This document shows, in pieces, positions 18,227 through 28,643 of a stretch of DNA of 64,000 bases. The notes under the pieces are model-generated. The model saw only the letters and a program-made list of their open reading frames with translations. It was not told the DNA's origin and made no database searches. Position 1 is the first letter of the stretch; every line of letters starts with the position of its first letter. The stretch is taken from positions 310,001 to 374,000 of the forward strand of contig CAWGMT010000007.1 in NCBI GenBank assembly GCA_963823675.1, written 5' to 3'. This DNA is from CAWGMT01 sp963823675. GTDB lineage: Bacteria > Planctomycetota > Planctomycetia > Isosphaerales > Isosphaeraceae. A program made the position numbers and the translations under genes.

Positions 18227-19624
18227 ATGCGGAGGAGAGCTCTCCCGTTCTGGCCGCTGAGTTGGGTGGTATGCTCGATGGCACTCGTCGAAAAGCCGCA
18301 GTCATTCGATGAGAAGTGGGACGGCGCCCTGCGATGGGCTCGCCGGGCCGCCTTGGGCGCCTGGGTATGCGGGCTTACCAGCGTCGGGCTCGCGTGGGCT
18401 CAAGCACGGTGGTACGTCTTCCATCCGCATTATCTGCCGCTCTGCCTCCTGTTCGCGGGTCTTGGTGTATTGACCTTCGTGGCGCTCCTGGGTTGCCTCT
18501 GGCGTTTTGCTCAAGGTCCGCGTCGGGTGCGTGCCGCGATACTGGCGGTTGTTGCGGTGCTTCCCGCGGGATTCTGGGCGTACGTGGGCGTCACCGCCCA
18601 ACGGAATCATCAACGCCGATGGGTTCCGAACACGTTTGCCATGCGTCTGGCGCAGGTGATGGGGGCCGCGTTCATGCGCGCGGACGTGGATCTCCGATAT
18701 CGACATCGACTGGAGTCGAAGCGGCTCGTCATGTTTTACGATCTCCGGAATCCCGAACATCCGGAGCGGGTCGATCGTCCCGAGAGAGACCTGGCGGTAA
18801 TGGACGAGTATCTCGCCCGCCTCGAGCAAATGCTGGGCGGGACGATCTCGTCGAAGGTGTACTGGATCCGCGGGCGGGCGCTCGGTCTTGAGTATCTCAG
18901 CTTTCACGGCCTGTCCCTGGGAAGTGCGTCGAGCCCGGAAGTCGGAGGACCGTACCGTGGCGATCGCCACGAACTGGCTCACGCCGCCCTCGACTGGTTT
19001 CGCGTTCCGGGCAGCGACCCGCCAGGTCTCCTGCACGAGGGCTGGGCGATGTCGCAGTGTGGCGACGGATGGCTCGAGCTGGCCAGGGCCGCGGCCGATT
19101 CACGGCGCGAGAATCCCGCGATCGGTGTCCGGGAGCTACTGGGCCCGGACTGGTATCACCGGGACTCCGGGCACGTCTACTCGGTGGGCGGTGCCTTCGT
19201 CGATTTCCTGGTCCGGACCCGAGGCGGCGCACGGTTCCGGCGGTTCTGCGTCGAGTGCCAGCCGGATACGTTCGAGGCAAAGTGCCGGGAAATCTTCGAG
19301 ACGGCTCTCGACGACCTGGAGGCCGAGTTCTGGGACGACGTGCAGAAAGCGCCTGCTGCCAATCTTGACGGCAGGGCCGATATCCTTGGCCTGTTTCGCC
19401 ATGACCCAGCCACGGTCCTTGGTATAAGCCGACATCGCCTCGACCTGGAGACCGGGGGTCTGCTGGTCGTAGGTCGAGACCCGAGCGCACAGTCCGGCAC
19501 GCATCGGCTGGCCGTGCCTGGCCAAAAACCCCCGCGAAACCGTCGCAGTCGAACTCCTTGCTTCCCGCTGTTCCCGCGCTCGCTCGAGGCCCGGCCGATA
19601 GCTATCCTTTTCGGCCGGTTGTGA
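18227..19624 (+). CDS. Membrane protein with HExxH gluzincin-like peptidase domain, 3' end overwritten by recombinase sequence
   Basis: The N-terminus has three hydrophobic helices (GAWVCGLTSVGLAWAQ, LCLLFAGLGVLTFVALLGCL, AILAVVAVLPAGFWAYVG). The remainder is an extracytoplasmic-type domain with RHELAHAALDWF (HExxH zinc site) and, 25 residues on, LLHEGWAMSQ supplying the expected third-ligand Glu. This is a gluzincin / peptidase-MA pattern. Start 18227 has AGGA six bases upstream; 18278 (MALVEKPQ) is the alternative. Family-like sequence ends near DDVQKAPA (about 19355). The last 80-odd residues are antisense to a recombinase N-terminus, so the native 3' end is probably lost. Substrate unknown. 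Confidence 0.65.
   Translation: MRRRALPFWPLSWVVCSMALVEKPQSFDEKWDGALRWARRAALGAWVCGLTSVGLAWAQARWYVFHPHYLPLCLLFAGLGVLTFVALLGCLWRFAQGPRRVRAAILAVVAVLPAGFWAYVGVTAQRNHQRRWVPNTFAMRLAQVMGAAFMRADVDLRYRHRLESKRLVMFYDLRNPEHPERVDRPERDLAVMDEYLARLEQMLGGTISSKVYWIRGRALGLEYLSFHGLSLGSASSPEVGGPYRGDRHELAHAALDWFRVPGSDPPGLLHEGWAMSQCGDGWLELARAAADSRRENPAIGVRELLGPDWYHRDSGHVYSVGGAFVDFLVRTRGGARFRRFCVECQPDTFEAKCREIFETALDDLEAEFWDDVQKAPAANLDGRADILGLFRHDPATVLGISRHRLDLETGGLLVVGRDPSAQSGTHRLAVPGQKPPRNRRSRTPCFPLFPRSLEARPIAILFGRL
19360..19504 (-). pseudogene. Serine recombinase, N-terminal fragment
   Basis: Starting at 19504 the minus strand reads MRAGLCARVSTYDQQTPGLQ, then AYTKDRGWVMAKQAKDIG. This is the catalytic start of a resolvase/invertase: the R-x-S motif (ARVST) carries the active-site serine. 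The similarity stops at the 20-bp repeat at 19363-19382, where the peptidase gene takes over. Confidence 0.8.
19363..19382. repeat. 20-bp direct repeat, copy B
   Basis: Identical to 17664-17683. Here it codes, on the minus strand, for part of the recombinase N-terminal fragment (KDIGPAVKI). Confidence 0.9.
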
Positions 19625-19680
19625 CCGCCCGGTTCACCCCGCGAGCCTTCTCGATGGCGCAGCACGGCGCACAGCCTCCC

Positions 19681-19902
19681 TCACATTGGCGGCTCACTCT
19701 CGGGCGACGGCACATCGGCGGGCCGCTGCGGCGACCAACGGTCGGGCAGGAGCTCGGCCAACTTCTCCTTCGGATGGTCCGGCAATCGGGCCAGCACGTC
19801 GCGCAGGTAAACGAACGGGTCGTGCCCGTGCCGTCGGCAGCTCGACACTATGCTGAACAGCACGGCCATCCTCTTGCCGCCGTTCTCACTCCCTGTGAAC
19901 AA
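19681..19902 (-). pseudogene. IS66-family transposase, C-terminal fragment (minus)
   Basis: The frame reads FTGSENGGKRMAVLFSIVSS, CRRHGHDPFVYLRDVLARLP and LAELLPDRWSPQ. This is the conserved C-terminal domain of IS66 TnpC (GSERGG...LYSLVASCKRHGIDPFAYLRDVL...LLPDRW). Nothing of the DDE core is present upstream. Confidence 0.82.
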
Positions 19903-19957
19903 CCAGTTTTTTCGTTTATGCCGAGCTCAGCATAAAAGGAAAAACTGGGAGTCCCTG

Positions 19958-20180
19958 GGGAGTGCCGATGCCGGCCCGCCAGCGGCGGTACTGTTCACCA
20001 TCTTGGCGGGAGCAAAGCACCATCGCCTTGAGCCGTGGGCGTATCTGCGGGACGTGTTGCTGCGGTTGAGCGCGGGCCAGACGGATCTGGAGCCGCTATT
20101 GCCGGATCGCTGTGGTACGGACCAGTTAGAGCACGTGTCGCAGCACCGTCTTGATGAATCGCGGCGTGAAGCGGCGCGAC
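19958..20180 (+). pseudogene. IS66-family transposase, C-terminal fragment (plus)
   Basis: GSADAGPPAAVLFTILAGAK, HHRLEPWAYLRDVLLRLSAG and LEPLLPDRCG form a second IS66 C-terminal domain, from a different IS66 member, in the opposite orientation to the piece at 19681-19902. It has Cys where the family has Trp in LPDRW. The DDE core is missing. Confidence 0.78.
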
Positions 20181-20388
20181 AGACGCGAGCACGACAAGCG
20201 CACCGCGCAATGGCCGGGCCAAAGGCGTGGCGACCGCCGGTACCGACGTCGGGGACGGCTCGTCCGTCTGAACCGATGTCCCGCTACAGGGTGTGCGGTC
20301 GGTCGGCCGCCGGCGCGGCTGGTACGACCGTGCGCTTACGGCTCTGTCACACGCCCGCTGGTTGGCAACGCCTGGACTGACCAGCCGA

Positions 20389-20442
20389 GGAGGGTCGTTC
20401 CCGTTCCCCATAGAGAGAAAGGGAACGGAACGGTCCTCTTCG
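20389..20442. repeat. Inverted repeat (hairpin) upstream of the CHC2 gene
   Basis: GGTCGTTCCCGTTCCC is followed after about ten bases by GGGAACGGAACGGTCC, making a long imperfect stem. It lies about 100 bases before the zinc-finger gene. It could be a terminator or an element end. Confidence 0.55.
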
Positions 20443-20547
20443 ACGGCCCGACTGAGCTCGCCGAAGTCAGGCTCAGGGTGAACCACGAGCGAGGAGCTGT
20501 GCCGTCAACGGGTGTAGCTCGGCGTGCTCACCACAGGAGGGATAACC

Positions 20548-20862
20548 ATGCCAGGCGTCAACTTCGACAGAGTTCGCGCTGAGATCACGATGGAGCAAGT
20601 GCTGAACTTCCTTGGGTTCCGGGCCTCGAGTCGATCGGCGGTGCAATGGTACGGAAGTTGTCCGTTGCACGAGTCGAGGTCTGGACGCCGCCGGGAGTTC
20701 TCGGTGAACGTGGCGATCGGTCGCTACTATTGCCACCGCTGCCAGAGTTACGGCAACCAGCTTGAGCTTTGGGCGGCTGCCAGGAAGCTTCCGGTGCATC
20801 AAGCCGCAGTGGATCTTTGCCATCGGCTCGGCTGCGAGGTGCCCTGGATTCGGCGCTGGTGA
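20548..20862 (+). CDS. Small CHC2-type zinc-finger protein (primase zinc-binding-like)
   Basis: A 104-residue protein beginning MPGVNFDRVRAEITMEQVLN, with AGGAGG eight bases before the ATG. It contains CPLHES ... FSVNVAIGRYYCHRCQSYGN, the Cys-x2-His ... Cys-x2-Cys set of the CHC2 zinc finger of DnaG primases. The catalytic TOPRIM part of a primase is absent, so it is a stand-alone zinc-finger protein. It sits between IS66 debris and an IS21 element, suggesting it travels with mobile DNA. Its role is unknown; single-stranded DNA binding is a reasonable inference. Confidence 0.7.
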   Translation: MPGVNFDRVRAEITMEQVLNFLGFRASSRSAVQWYGSCPLHESRSGRRREFSVNVAIGRYYCHRCQSYGNQLELWAAARKLPVHQAAVDLCHRLGCEVPWIRRW

Positions 20863-21051
20863 GGACATCCAGTCGCCTCACGCCGACGCAAGAGCCAGCG
20901 TCTCACCGTCACACCCGGGTGATTGGCGACAATTAGATTTCCCTTCTGACGACAACTAGAATTCCCGCCTCGAGGATAGTGTACAAGCCGCTTCGATTGC
21001 GGTCGTCTTGAATCCCTTCTCGCACTCGGCGGTATCCGTGCTTGCTTCCAG

Positions 21052-21852
21052 TCACACCTCCTTGCTGAGATTGGCGGGGCCCAACGCGCTCTGACGCGAT
21101 TTCTTGGCCTGCTCGGCCCGATAGCTGGAAACGTTCAATTCCAGGATCACGCTGTGGTGCACCAGTCGATCGATCGCAGCAGCGGTCGTCATCGGGTCCT
21201 TGAAGATCGTCTCCCAACCCGAAAACGCGAGGTTGCTCGTCAGCACCACGCTCCCCCGTTCATATCGCTCCGCCAAGAGCGCGAACAGCACCTCCATTTC
21301 GTCGCGACTGTATTGGACATATCCAATATCGTCGAGGATCATCACGTGATATGAAGAAATCTTCTTGAGAAAACCGCGGAGCTTCAAGTCACGCTTCGCG
21401 GCCAAGAGGTCCTGAACCATCAGACCACAAGTCGCGAACATCACCTTCCTTCCCGCCCGGATCAGCTCCTGGCCAATCGCGCAGGCGACGTGCGTTTTCC
21501 CAGAGCCGGGGTTACCGAAAATGAGCACATTCTCATGCCGCTCAACGAAGTCTCCTTCCAGCAACGATCGGACCTGCTGCGCCGCCTTCGGCGGCAGTCG
21601 CTTCAGGTCCAGAGTTGAACAGGCTCTTTTCCATGAACAGCCTCGAATCGCGTAAGAGCCGCTCGATCCGGTTTGAGCGCCGGGTTTCACGTTCGCGCTC
21701 CGCCAGATCAAGCAAGTAGCGCTCGTAACTTGAGGACTCTTGACGAGCCCGTTGCGCCGCCGATTCGTACTCGTCCCGTATCGCCGGCAGATGGAGGTCC
21801 CGAAGGCAGTCCTTCAGGGACTCGTGCAGGTCGGCTTGTCGGTTAATGGCAT
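21052..21852 (-). CDS. istB: IS21 helper ATPase IstB, frameshifted
   Basis: DnaA/DnaC-like AAA+ ATPase that assists the IstA transposase in target selection. The N-terminal part reads LKDCLRDLHLPAIRDEYESA and YERYLLDLAERERETR. The frame then changes near 21613-21620 and continues LDLKRLPPKAAQQVRSLLEG, Walker A LIFGNPGSGKTHVACAIGQE, Walker B YHVMILDDIGYVQYSRDEME and sensor region VVLTSNLAFSGW. The most likely start is the ATG at 21852, preceded by AAGGGAGG and overlapping the end of istA; using it needs a second small indel right after the start. Overall 801 nt = 267 codons, close to the usual IstB length. Confidence 0.8.
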
Positions 21853-23326
21853 GTCCTCCCTTGTCTCGAGTAACCCGTCGTACATCGACAAATCCACCGT
21901 TGTGATCGTGACCTCCATCGCTCGCGGCAGGCCCAGGTCGTGGGCCAAATGGTCGGCGACGACGGTCGGTGTGATCGGTACATTCCACTCCAGGAGCCGG
22001 CCCAACACGGCGTCGACTCCGGTCTCGGATTCCTTAGCCGCCAGCTCGAGGATCCGCAGGTAATCCTTGGCCGCGCGGCCGGGGCTGTGTTCCAGCAAGG
22101 CATCGTAGGCCCGGCGAAACCGGCTCGTCGGGAACATCGCGTCCTGGTAGCGATATCCCGCGAACGCCCCCGGCTTGCGCACCAGCCAATCAATCACATG
22201 ACGATAGTTGATCGCGTGTTTGTTTCGGCCGCGGAGCCGGGGAAGTCGCTCGACCAGCACCGAGCCGTGCCACACCTCCAGGTATTCAACCTTGATATGA
22301 ACGTCAACCTGTTCACCGATCAGCCGGCTGGGAACCGAGTAGGTGTTGAATTTGATGCGGATTGTGCTTCCCTGGCTGACTCGCGCTGGGCGTCGGTGCC
22401 ACGCGTCGAACGCGACGCGCGGGTAGATCTCGCAGTTGTGATCGGTCCTCGGCGAATCGCTGGGCCCGTCCGCTGTTGCGTTGGGCCAGCACTTCGCGCA
22501 GGAACCGTTCGTAGTCCTCGCGATCCTCGAAGTCGCGGCTGCCGCGGAGCATCAGCGCTTGATCGACGGCAGTCTTGAATCGGTTATGGCTCTGCTCGGC
22601 GTCTCCATTCTCATGGGCCTTGCGGGCGTTGATGGCTTGAGCTTTCAAGCCGTAGTGAGCCAGCAAGGCGCGATAACGTTGCTGGAACAGATCACGATCG
22701 GAAAGGTTATTCACCGCGGCGGTGAGCCGATCAGTGCGATGCATCTGGGGAACCCCTCCCAGTTCCCAGAGGGCGTTTTGGAGCCCTTGGCTGAGGCTCT
22801 CGAAACTCTCGGAAAAGCAGACCGTGCCGGTCTCCCAATTGGAATAGGTCAGGACAAAGTGATAGACCATGTGATCAAACGGTTCACCGGCCAGCGTGAC
22901 CCGCAGGTCGCCCATGTGCGTGAAGTCAGAGGCGCCCAACAGACCGGGCCGGTGGATCTGATCGAAAAAGACCTCCTTGGCTGGGCCCTCGGTGGCTCTC
23001 CACGCTTTGATCTTCCGCTGTAATGTGCGGAGCTGGATGTCGCGAAATCGGCCTGGGAAGCGACGTTGGAGATCGCAGAAAAGGGTCTTGGCTTGAAGCC
23101 CGGGATTGAGTTCCAGTAGGTCACGAAGTTGGGGCCAAACGTCCTCGAACGGATCCTCCCGGGTCCGCCAGGTTCTTGGGGTCAACGATTCACTCGGCAG
23201 GCGATCAGCATGCCGGTACTTTCGAGCTGACTTGGCGTCCATACCCACCTTCAATGCCGCACGATAGAGTGGATGTCCTCCGCCGAGAAACTGGCGAAGT
23301 TTGCGAAACTGGGCATCCGTGATCAT
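21814..23326 (-). CDS. istA: IS21 transposase IstA, frameshifted
   Basis: DDE transposase. The start ATG at 23326 has AGGAGG upstream. N-terminal part: MITDAQFRKLRQFLGGGHPL; core: LLGASDFTHMGDLRVTLAGE (first Asp), FHF-type FVLTYSNWETGTVCFSESFE, PQMHRTDRLTAAV (second Asp) and INARKAHENGDAEQSHNRFK (catalytic Glu). Near 22430 the frame changes from RSQLRDLPARR to EIYPRVAFDAWHRRPA and continues with HIKVEYLEVWHGSVLVERLP to the stop at 21814. Restoring CGCG for CG in that place gives 505 codons. Confidence 0.85.
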
Positions 23327-23434
23327 GACGGTTCCCTCCTTCTGGTCAGGAGGAAACCAGATAGTGAACAGACGGGCGAGAGGAGGAGGGAATTCTAGTT
23401 GTCGCTGGGCGGGAATTCTAATTGTCGCTGATCA

Positions 23435-24086
23435 AGCATTGGAGGCTCCTGGCCGGAGGATAGGGCAACGCGGGGACGCGACCTGAGCGCCGAGCCAGGG
23501 CCAAGACCGGTGTGGGCGGCACGATGCCGCCCGCCGGCATACCGGGATTGGCCAGAAAGCGATAAATCCATTCTTACTTGTTAGCGCCGCCCGAGCAACC
23601 GGTCGGACATATGTCCGGATCAGAGCGTGGGAACGAGTCACCTCATTTCCCTGCCACAATATCCGCAAATCGCCTCCCGGTAATCTTCGATAAGACACGC
23701 GTCTTCTGACCATGGTTCGCGCCGGGACGCGGGATCGACCGCCTCGAGCTCCGGCCGGCACGCAATCCGCTGGCGATCGGCTCCGCAAGGCTTGATGTAC
23801 GGTATCGCTGGCAGTGGCTGCGCTGGCCATCCGGGTGAAACCCTATTCCTTGTCAATGGCTACGGATGTGCACGTGACGGGTTAATTGCCGCTCTCAGTG
23901 CGGCGTGTTAACATAGCGACCTGAGTTTTGCGGGCATGGAATCTCGACGTTGGAGGAACTGGCCAGACATCGAGGGTGGCGAACCCGGGCAGCGGTGCGC
24001 GACGCTGTCGAAACCCTGGACCGGTCGGAGCAAGGCGCCCGCGGTCACGGCCGTGCCGGCGCCGGTTCATTGATGGAGCGAGGTCG
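23435..24086. other. Intergenic region before the kinase-STAND gene
   Basis: No convincing gene. A 72-codon minus frame (23638-23856) ends in ICGYCGREMR and contains several Cys, but I recognise no family and see no good ribosome site. The region should hold the promoter of the gene cluster that starts at 24087. Confidence 0.35.
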
Positions 24087-27000
24087 ATGCACGAGCCGCT
24101 GGCAGATGGCACCAAGTCGATTCCGGGAAGACCGCCGGACCCGCTGGCCCCGACCGAGCTGGATTCGGCTACCTCCGGGCCTGACGACGACGCGACCGTT
24201 GCTGCCGCGTCGTCGGTGCAAGTCAATGCGGAGCCCGCGCACGACACTCCGATTCCGGCGCGGCTAGGCCGCTACGTCATCACGAGCCTGCTGGGCCGGG
24301 GTGGATTCGGCGTGGTGTACCTGGCCCACGACGGAGAGCTTTCCCGGCGCGTGGCAATCAAGGTTCCACGTCCCGAGTTCTTGCGCTCGCCCGCGCAGGT
24401 CGAATCGTTCCTGAACGAGGCTCGGATCGCCGCCGGGCTGCACCATCCGGCGATCGTCGGGGTCCACGACGTCGGCCGCCTGGGTGAGAACGAGGTCTAC
24501 GTCGTATTCGAGTACGTCGAGGGCCGCACACTGTCCGACGTCCTCGAGACCGAGCGCCTGTCGCCGTCGCGGATCTCGGGCCTGATGATTCCCGTCGCCG
24601 AAGCGGCTCACCACGCCCATCGCGCGGGCCTGGTCCATCGCGACTTGAAGCCGTCCAACATCCTGATCGACGCGGATGGCAAGCCGCACATCACCGATTT
24701 CGGCCTGGCGGTGCGCGAGGAGCTGCAAGACCTGCGGACCGGAGAAATCGCGGGAACTCCTCATTACATGGCGCCCGAGCAAGTCCGCGGCGAAACGCAT
24801 CGTCTCGACGGGCGAACCGATGTCTGGGCCCTGGGCGTGATCCTTTACCTCGGCCTCCTGGGCCGGCAGCCTTTCTCCGGGCGGGATCCCAGCGAGATCT
24901 TTGACGAGATCCTCCATCGCGATCCGAAGCCGCCCCGGCAAGTCAACGATCGTCTCCCCCGCGAGCTGGAGCGGATCTGTCTGAAGTGCTTGTCCAAGCG
25001 CATGGCCGATCGCTACGAGACGGCGGGCGACCTTGCCGACGACCTGAAAGCCTGGCTGGTGGCGGAGGCTTCGACCGACTCTTTTTCGATCACGCCCCGG
25101 CAGGCGCCGCCGGCCGGCACAAACTCCCCGCTGGCGCGCGTCGTGCCCAAGGGGCTCCGGGCGTTCGACATCGAGGACGCCGGGTTCTTCTTGACGCTCG
25201 TGCCCGGCCCGCGAGACAGCGACGGCCTGCCCGATGCACTGCGCGCCTGGAAGCGCCGTATCGAGGAACGCGATCCGGCGCGGACGTTTGCCGTCGGCCT
25301 GCTCTACGGTCCTTCCGGCAGCGGCAAGTCGTCGCTGGTGAAAGCGGGCCTCTTGCCGCTACTTTGGCGCCAGGTGCGCGCGGTCTATGTCGAGGCCTCC
25401 CCCAGCGGGACCGAGGCCGGGCTTCGGGCCGCCCTGAGTCGTGAATTCCCCGAGCTGGCCGCCTGCAACCGCCTCGAGCTCGCCGCGGCGACGATCCGCG
25501 AGCGCACGGCCGGGCAGCGCGGGTCGAAAGTCCTCCTCGTCATCGACCAGTTCGAACAATGGCTGCAAAACCATCCCGACGACACCGACGGAGAGTTGAT
25601 CGCGGCCCTGCGCCAGTGCGACGGCCAGGGCCTGGCCGCTCTGCTGCTCGTGCGCGACGACTTCTGGATGGCCGTGACCCGGTTCTTCCGAGCACTCGAG
25701 GTCCGGATCGTCGAGGGAGTCAATTCGGCCCCCGTCGAGCTCTTCGACCTCCAGCACGCCCGAAATGTCCTGACCGAGCTGGGGCGTGCCCGGGGGCGGT
25801 TACCCGACTCCGCCATCGCCGGCGGGTCGGAACAGGCGCGGTTCCTCGATAAGGCCGTCGAGGAGCTCGCCGGCCCCGACGGCCGCGTCATTCCGGTCCG
25901 CCTGACCCTCTTTGCCGAAATGCTCCGCCACCGCGATTGGTCGACGAAGACGCTGCGCGACCTGGGCGGCATGGAAGGCATCGGCGTGACATTTCTCGAG
26001 GAGACCTTCTCGGCGCACACGGCCCCTCCGGCTCATCGCGTCCACCAGCATGCGGCGCAGGCGGTTCTGAAGGCGCTCCTGCCCGACTCGAGCTCGGAGC
26101 TCAAAGGCCGATGGCGGCCGGTGCGGCTGCTCCAGGAATCGGCCGGGTATGGCAATCGGCCCGGTGACTTCGCCGAGCTGATCGACATCCTCGACAACGA
26201 GCTGCGGATGGTGACCCCCGTCGACCCACTGTCCGCCGAAGGCGCAGGGGATGGTCGAACAGCGGCGCCCGGCGAGGTTCGCTATCAGCTCACGCACGAC
26301 TATCTCGTTCCGCCCTTGCGCCAGTGGCTCTTCCGCAAGCAACGCGAGACGCGGCGCGGCCGCGCCGAGCTGCAACTGGCGGCCGGCACGGCGCTCTGGT
26401 GCGACCGCCCCGAGTCGCGTCGACTTCCCTCGTTCTTCGAATGGCTCGCGATCGTCTGCTTCACGCGGTCGCGTTCGTGGTCGGCCGATGAGCGGCGGAT
26501 GATGCGGGCCGCGACGCGGCGCGTTCTCACGCGAGCCGCCGCCGCCGTGGGCGTATCCGTGACCGTCGGCTATGCCGTCCACTCCGTCCGTGACCGCGAG
26601 CGGGCGCGGGCCGCTCTCCAGGGTGCCCTCAAGGCCGACTACGAGAACCTGCCGCGGATGCTTCCCGAGTTCGCCGCCCGGGCCAGTGCCCTGCGACCGG
26701 CGCTGGAAGAGCTCGAAAACGACAAGACAACGCCTCCTCACGAACGCGCGGTCGCCGAAATCCTGCTCTACCGCGAGTGGCCCACGCCCGCCCGCGCTCG
26801 ATTCCTGTTCGACCGGCTTCCGGCCGCCGGGCCGGACGAGGTGAAGGTGATCGGCGCAGCCCTGGCGGCGCGTCCGGAGGCGGCGGGTATCGACATGCTG
26901 CGCCGGGCGCTGGTCGACGAATCTTCCGAGCCAGGCGCCCGGCTGCGCGTCGCCTGCGCGCTGGCGAGGATCGAGCCCGCCAGGGCCGGGTCCTGGACGA

Positions 27001-28627
27001 CAATCGCAGCTCCGCTCGCCGAGGCCCTGCTCGCCGAAGACCGCCGCGCGCTGCGCGCTGGATCGAGCAGCTCCGCCCGGCCGCGCTGCTTCTGGTGCCG
27101 CACCTGGGCGCGGTCTGCCGCGACGCGACCCGTGACTCGACCGCGCAGTCGACGGCGGCCGAGGCCCTGGCCGAAGTTCTGGGACGCGCGGGGCAGCCGG
27201 TCTCGCTGGCACAGGTCACCGTGGAAGCGTTGCCCGATGCCTCGCACGTCCTCTTGCGAGAGCTCGTGAGCGTGGGTACGTCAGGCCCGGCGCTCGATTA
27301 TCTGCGCGGGGTGCTGGGCGAACGAGCCCCCGAGTCGGCGGACGAGCCCGCCAAGGACGCTCTCGCCGGCCGCCAGGCCGCCGCCGCGATCGCCCTGGCC
27401 GGACTCGGCGAGCCCGACTCGTTATGGCCCTTGTTGCGGCATCGGGCCGACCCGCGCGTCCGCTCGCTCTTGATCCAGCGCCTCGCCGCCAACCCGCTGC
27501 CGGCGCGGCTCTTGGTTGATCGGTTCTCGCAGCCCGGCATCGATGCGACCGAGCGGCAGGCGCTGCTACTGGCGTGGGTCGAGATGCGGCCAGGCGCGGC
27601 CGCTGGTCCGCTCAAAGCGACCGTGATCGCGCAGGCGCGCTCCCTCTACCTCGACGACCCCGACCCGGGCGTCCACTCCGCCGCCGAGTTGCTGCTCCGC
27701 CGCTTCGGTGGTGATGTCCTGGCGCAGTGCGACGCCGAGCTGCGCAGCCGGCCCACTCATCCCAAAGGCACGCGCTGGGAGCTCGGCCCCAACGGTCACA
27801 CGTTCGCCTTCCTGCCGGGCCCTCTCGCATTCCGGATGGGCGCTGGCCCGAACGAGACGGCGCATTATGGCGACCCGGTGTTGCATTATCGCAAGATCGA
27901 CCGCTCGCTCTGGGTGGCCACGAAGGAGGTCACCCTCGAGCAATTCCAGGCGTTCAATCCCAGTCACCACAACGAGGCTCGCTACGGCGACGAGCCGGGA
28001 TGCGCCGCGATCAATGTTTCGTGGTTCTGGGCCGCCGCCTATTGCAACTGGCTCAGCGAGCAGGCCGGCATCGACAAGAGCCAGTGGTGTTATCCCGAGA
28101 ATGTCGCACCCGGCATGGTGATCGCGGCAGAAAATGTCGAGCGCACCGGCTTTCGCCTCCCCACCGAAGCGGAGTGGGAATACTTCTGCCGGGCCGGAAC
28201 CGAGACCGCTCGACATTATGGCGAATCGCCCGACCTGCTGGCGCGTTACGCCTGGACCTGGCTGAATTCGGGGAATCGCGCGATGGCGCCGGGCCAGCTT
28301 CTGCCCAATGAGTTCGGTCTGTTCGACGTGCTGGGAAATGTCTGGGAGTGGTGCCAGGACGGGCCCCAGGGCCATTACCGCTTCCCCGGCACGGGGTTCC
28401 CACCGTATCCGAGCGGGACCCAGGAAAACCCGGCCCCCGACCCGGTGGCAACCGAGACCGTGGACGCAATCGATCGAGCCCACGAAACCTGGCGCATTCT
28501 TCGGGGCGGGGCCTTCTCCTACGCACCCGATCGAGCGCGCTCGGCATACCGAGACTGGCAGCCGTCGGGTGATAATCGAGAGTACCTCGGGTTGCGCGTC
28601 GTGAGGACGGTGCCTCCGGGCGGCTGA
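24087..28627 (+). CDS. Giant fusion: Ser/Thr kinase - STAND-type NTPase - TM - HEAT-like - FGE/SUMF1-like domain, one frameshift
   Basis: About 1512 residues after repair. Kinase (about residues 55-330): LLGRGGFGVVYLAHD, VAIKVPRPE, LVHRDLKPSNILID, ITDFGLAV and GTPHYMAPEQVRG, a full active set. Next a P-loop NTPase of the novel STAND 1 kind: LLYGPSGSGKSSLVKAGL and Walker B VLLVIDQFEQWL. Then one TM-like helix (AAAAVGVSVTVGYAVHSV), a long alpha-helical HEAT-like region, and a C-terminal EgtB/FGE-type domain: FRMGAGPNET, INVSWFWAAAYCNWLSEQAG, GFRLPTEAEWEYFCRAGTET, LGNVWEWCQDG and RILRGGAFSYAPDRARSAYR. The frame breaks at 27045-27060 in CGCGCTGCGCGC; removing one GC restores 1513 codons. It lies 16 bases before moxR. 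Confidence 0.85.
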
Positions 28628-28643
28628 TGGAGAGGAAGTGAGC

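Larger units (their letters stand above)
20920..23434 (-). mobile_element. IS21-family insertion sequence
   Basis: A complete-looking element with istA and istB on the minus strand and multiple terminal repeats. The left end reads GCGACAATTAGATTTCCC followed by CGACAACTAGAATTCCCGCC. The reverse complement of the right end reads GCGACAATTAGAATTCCCGC followed by GCGACAACTAGAATTCCC. Two repeats at each end are typical of IS21. Outer bases are TGAT on both sides. No target duplication is visible. Both genes carry frameshifts. Confidence 0.85.

Noticed and set aside
23638..23856. Possible small zinc-binding protein on the minus strand (ICGYCGREMR at the end)
   Set aside because: Only suggestive cysteines; no ribosome site, no recognisable family and unclear boundaries, so it is mentioned only as part of the intergenic region.
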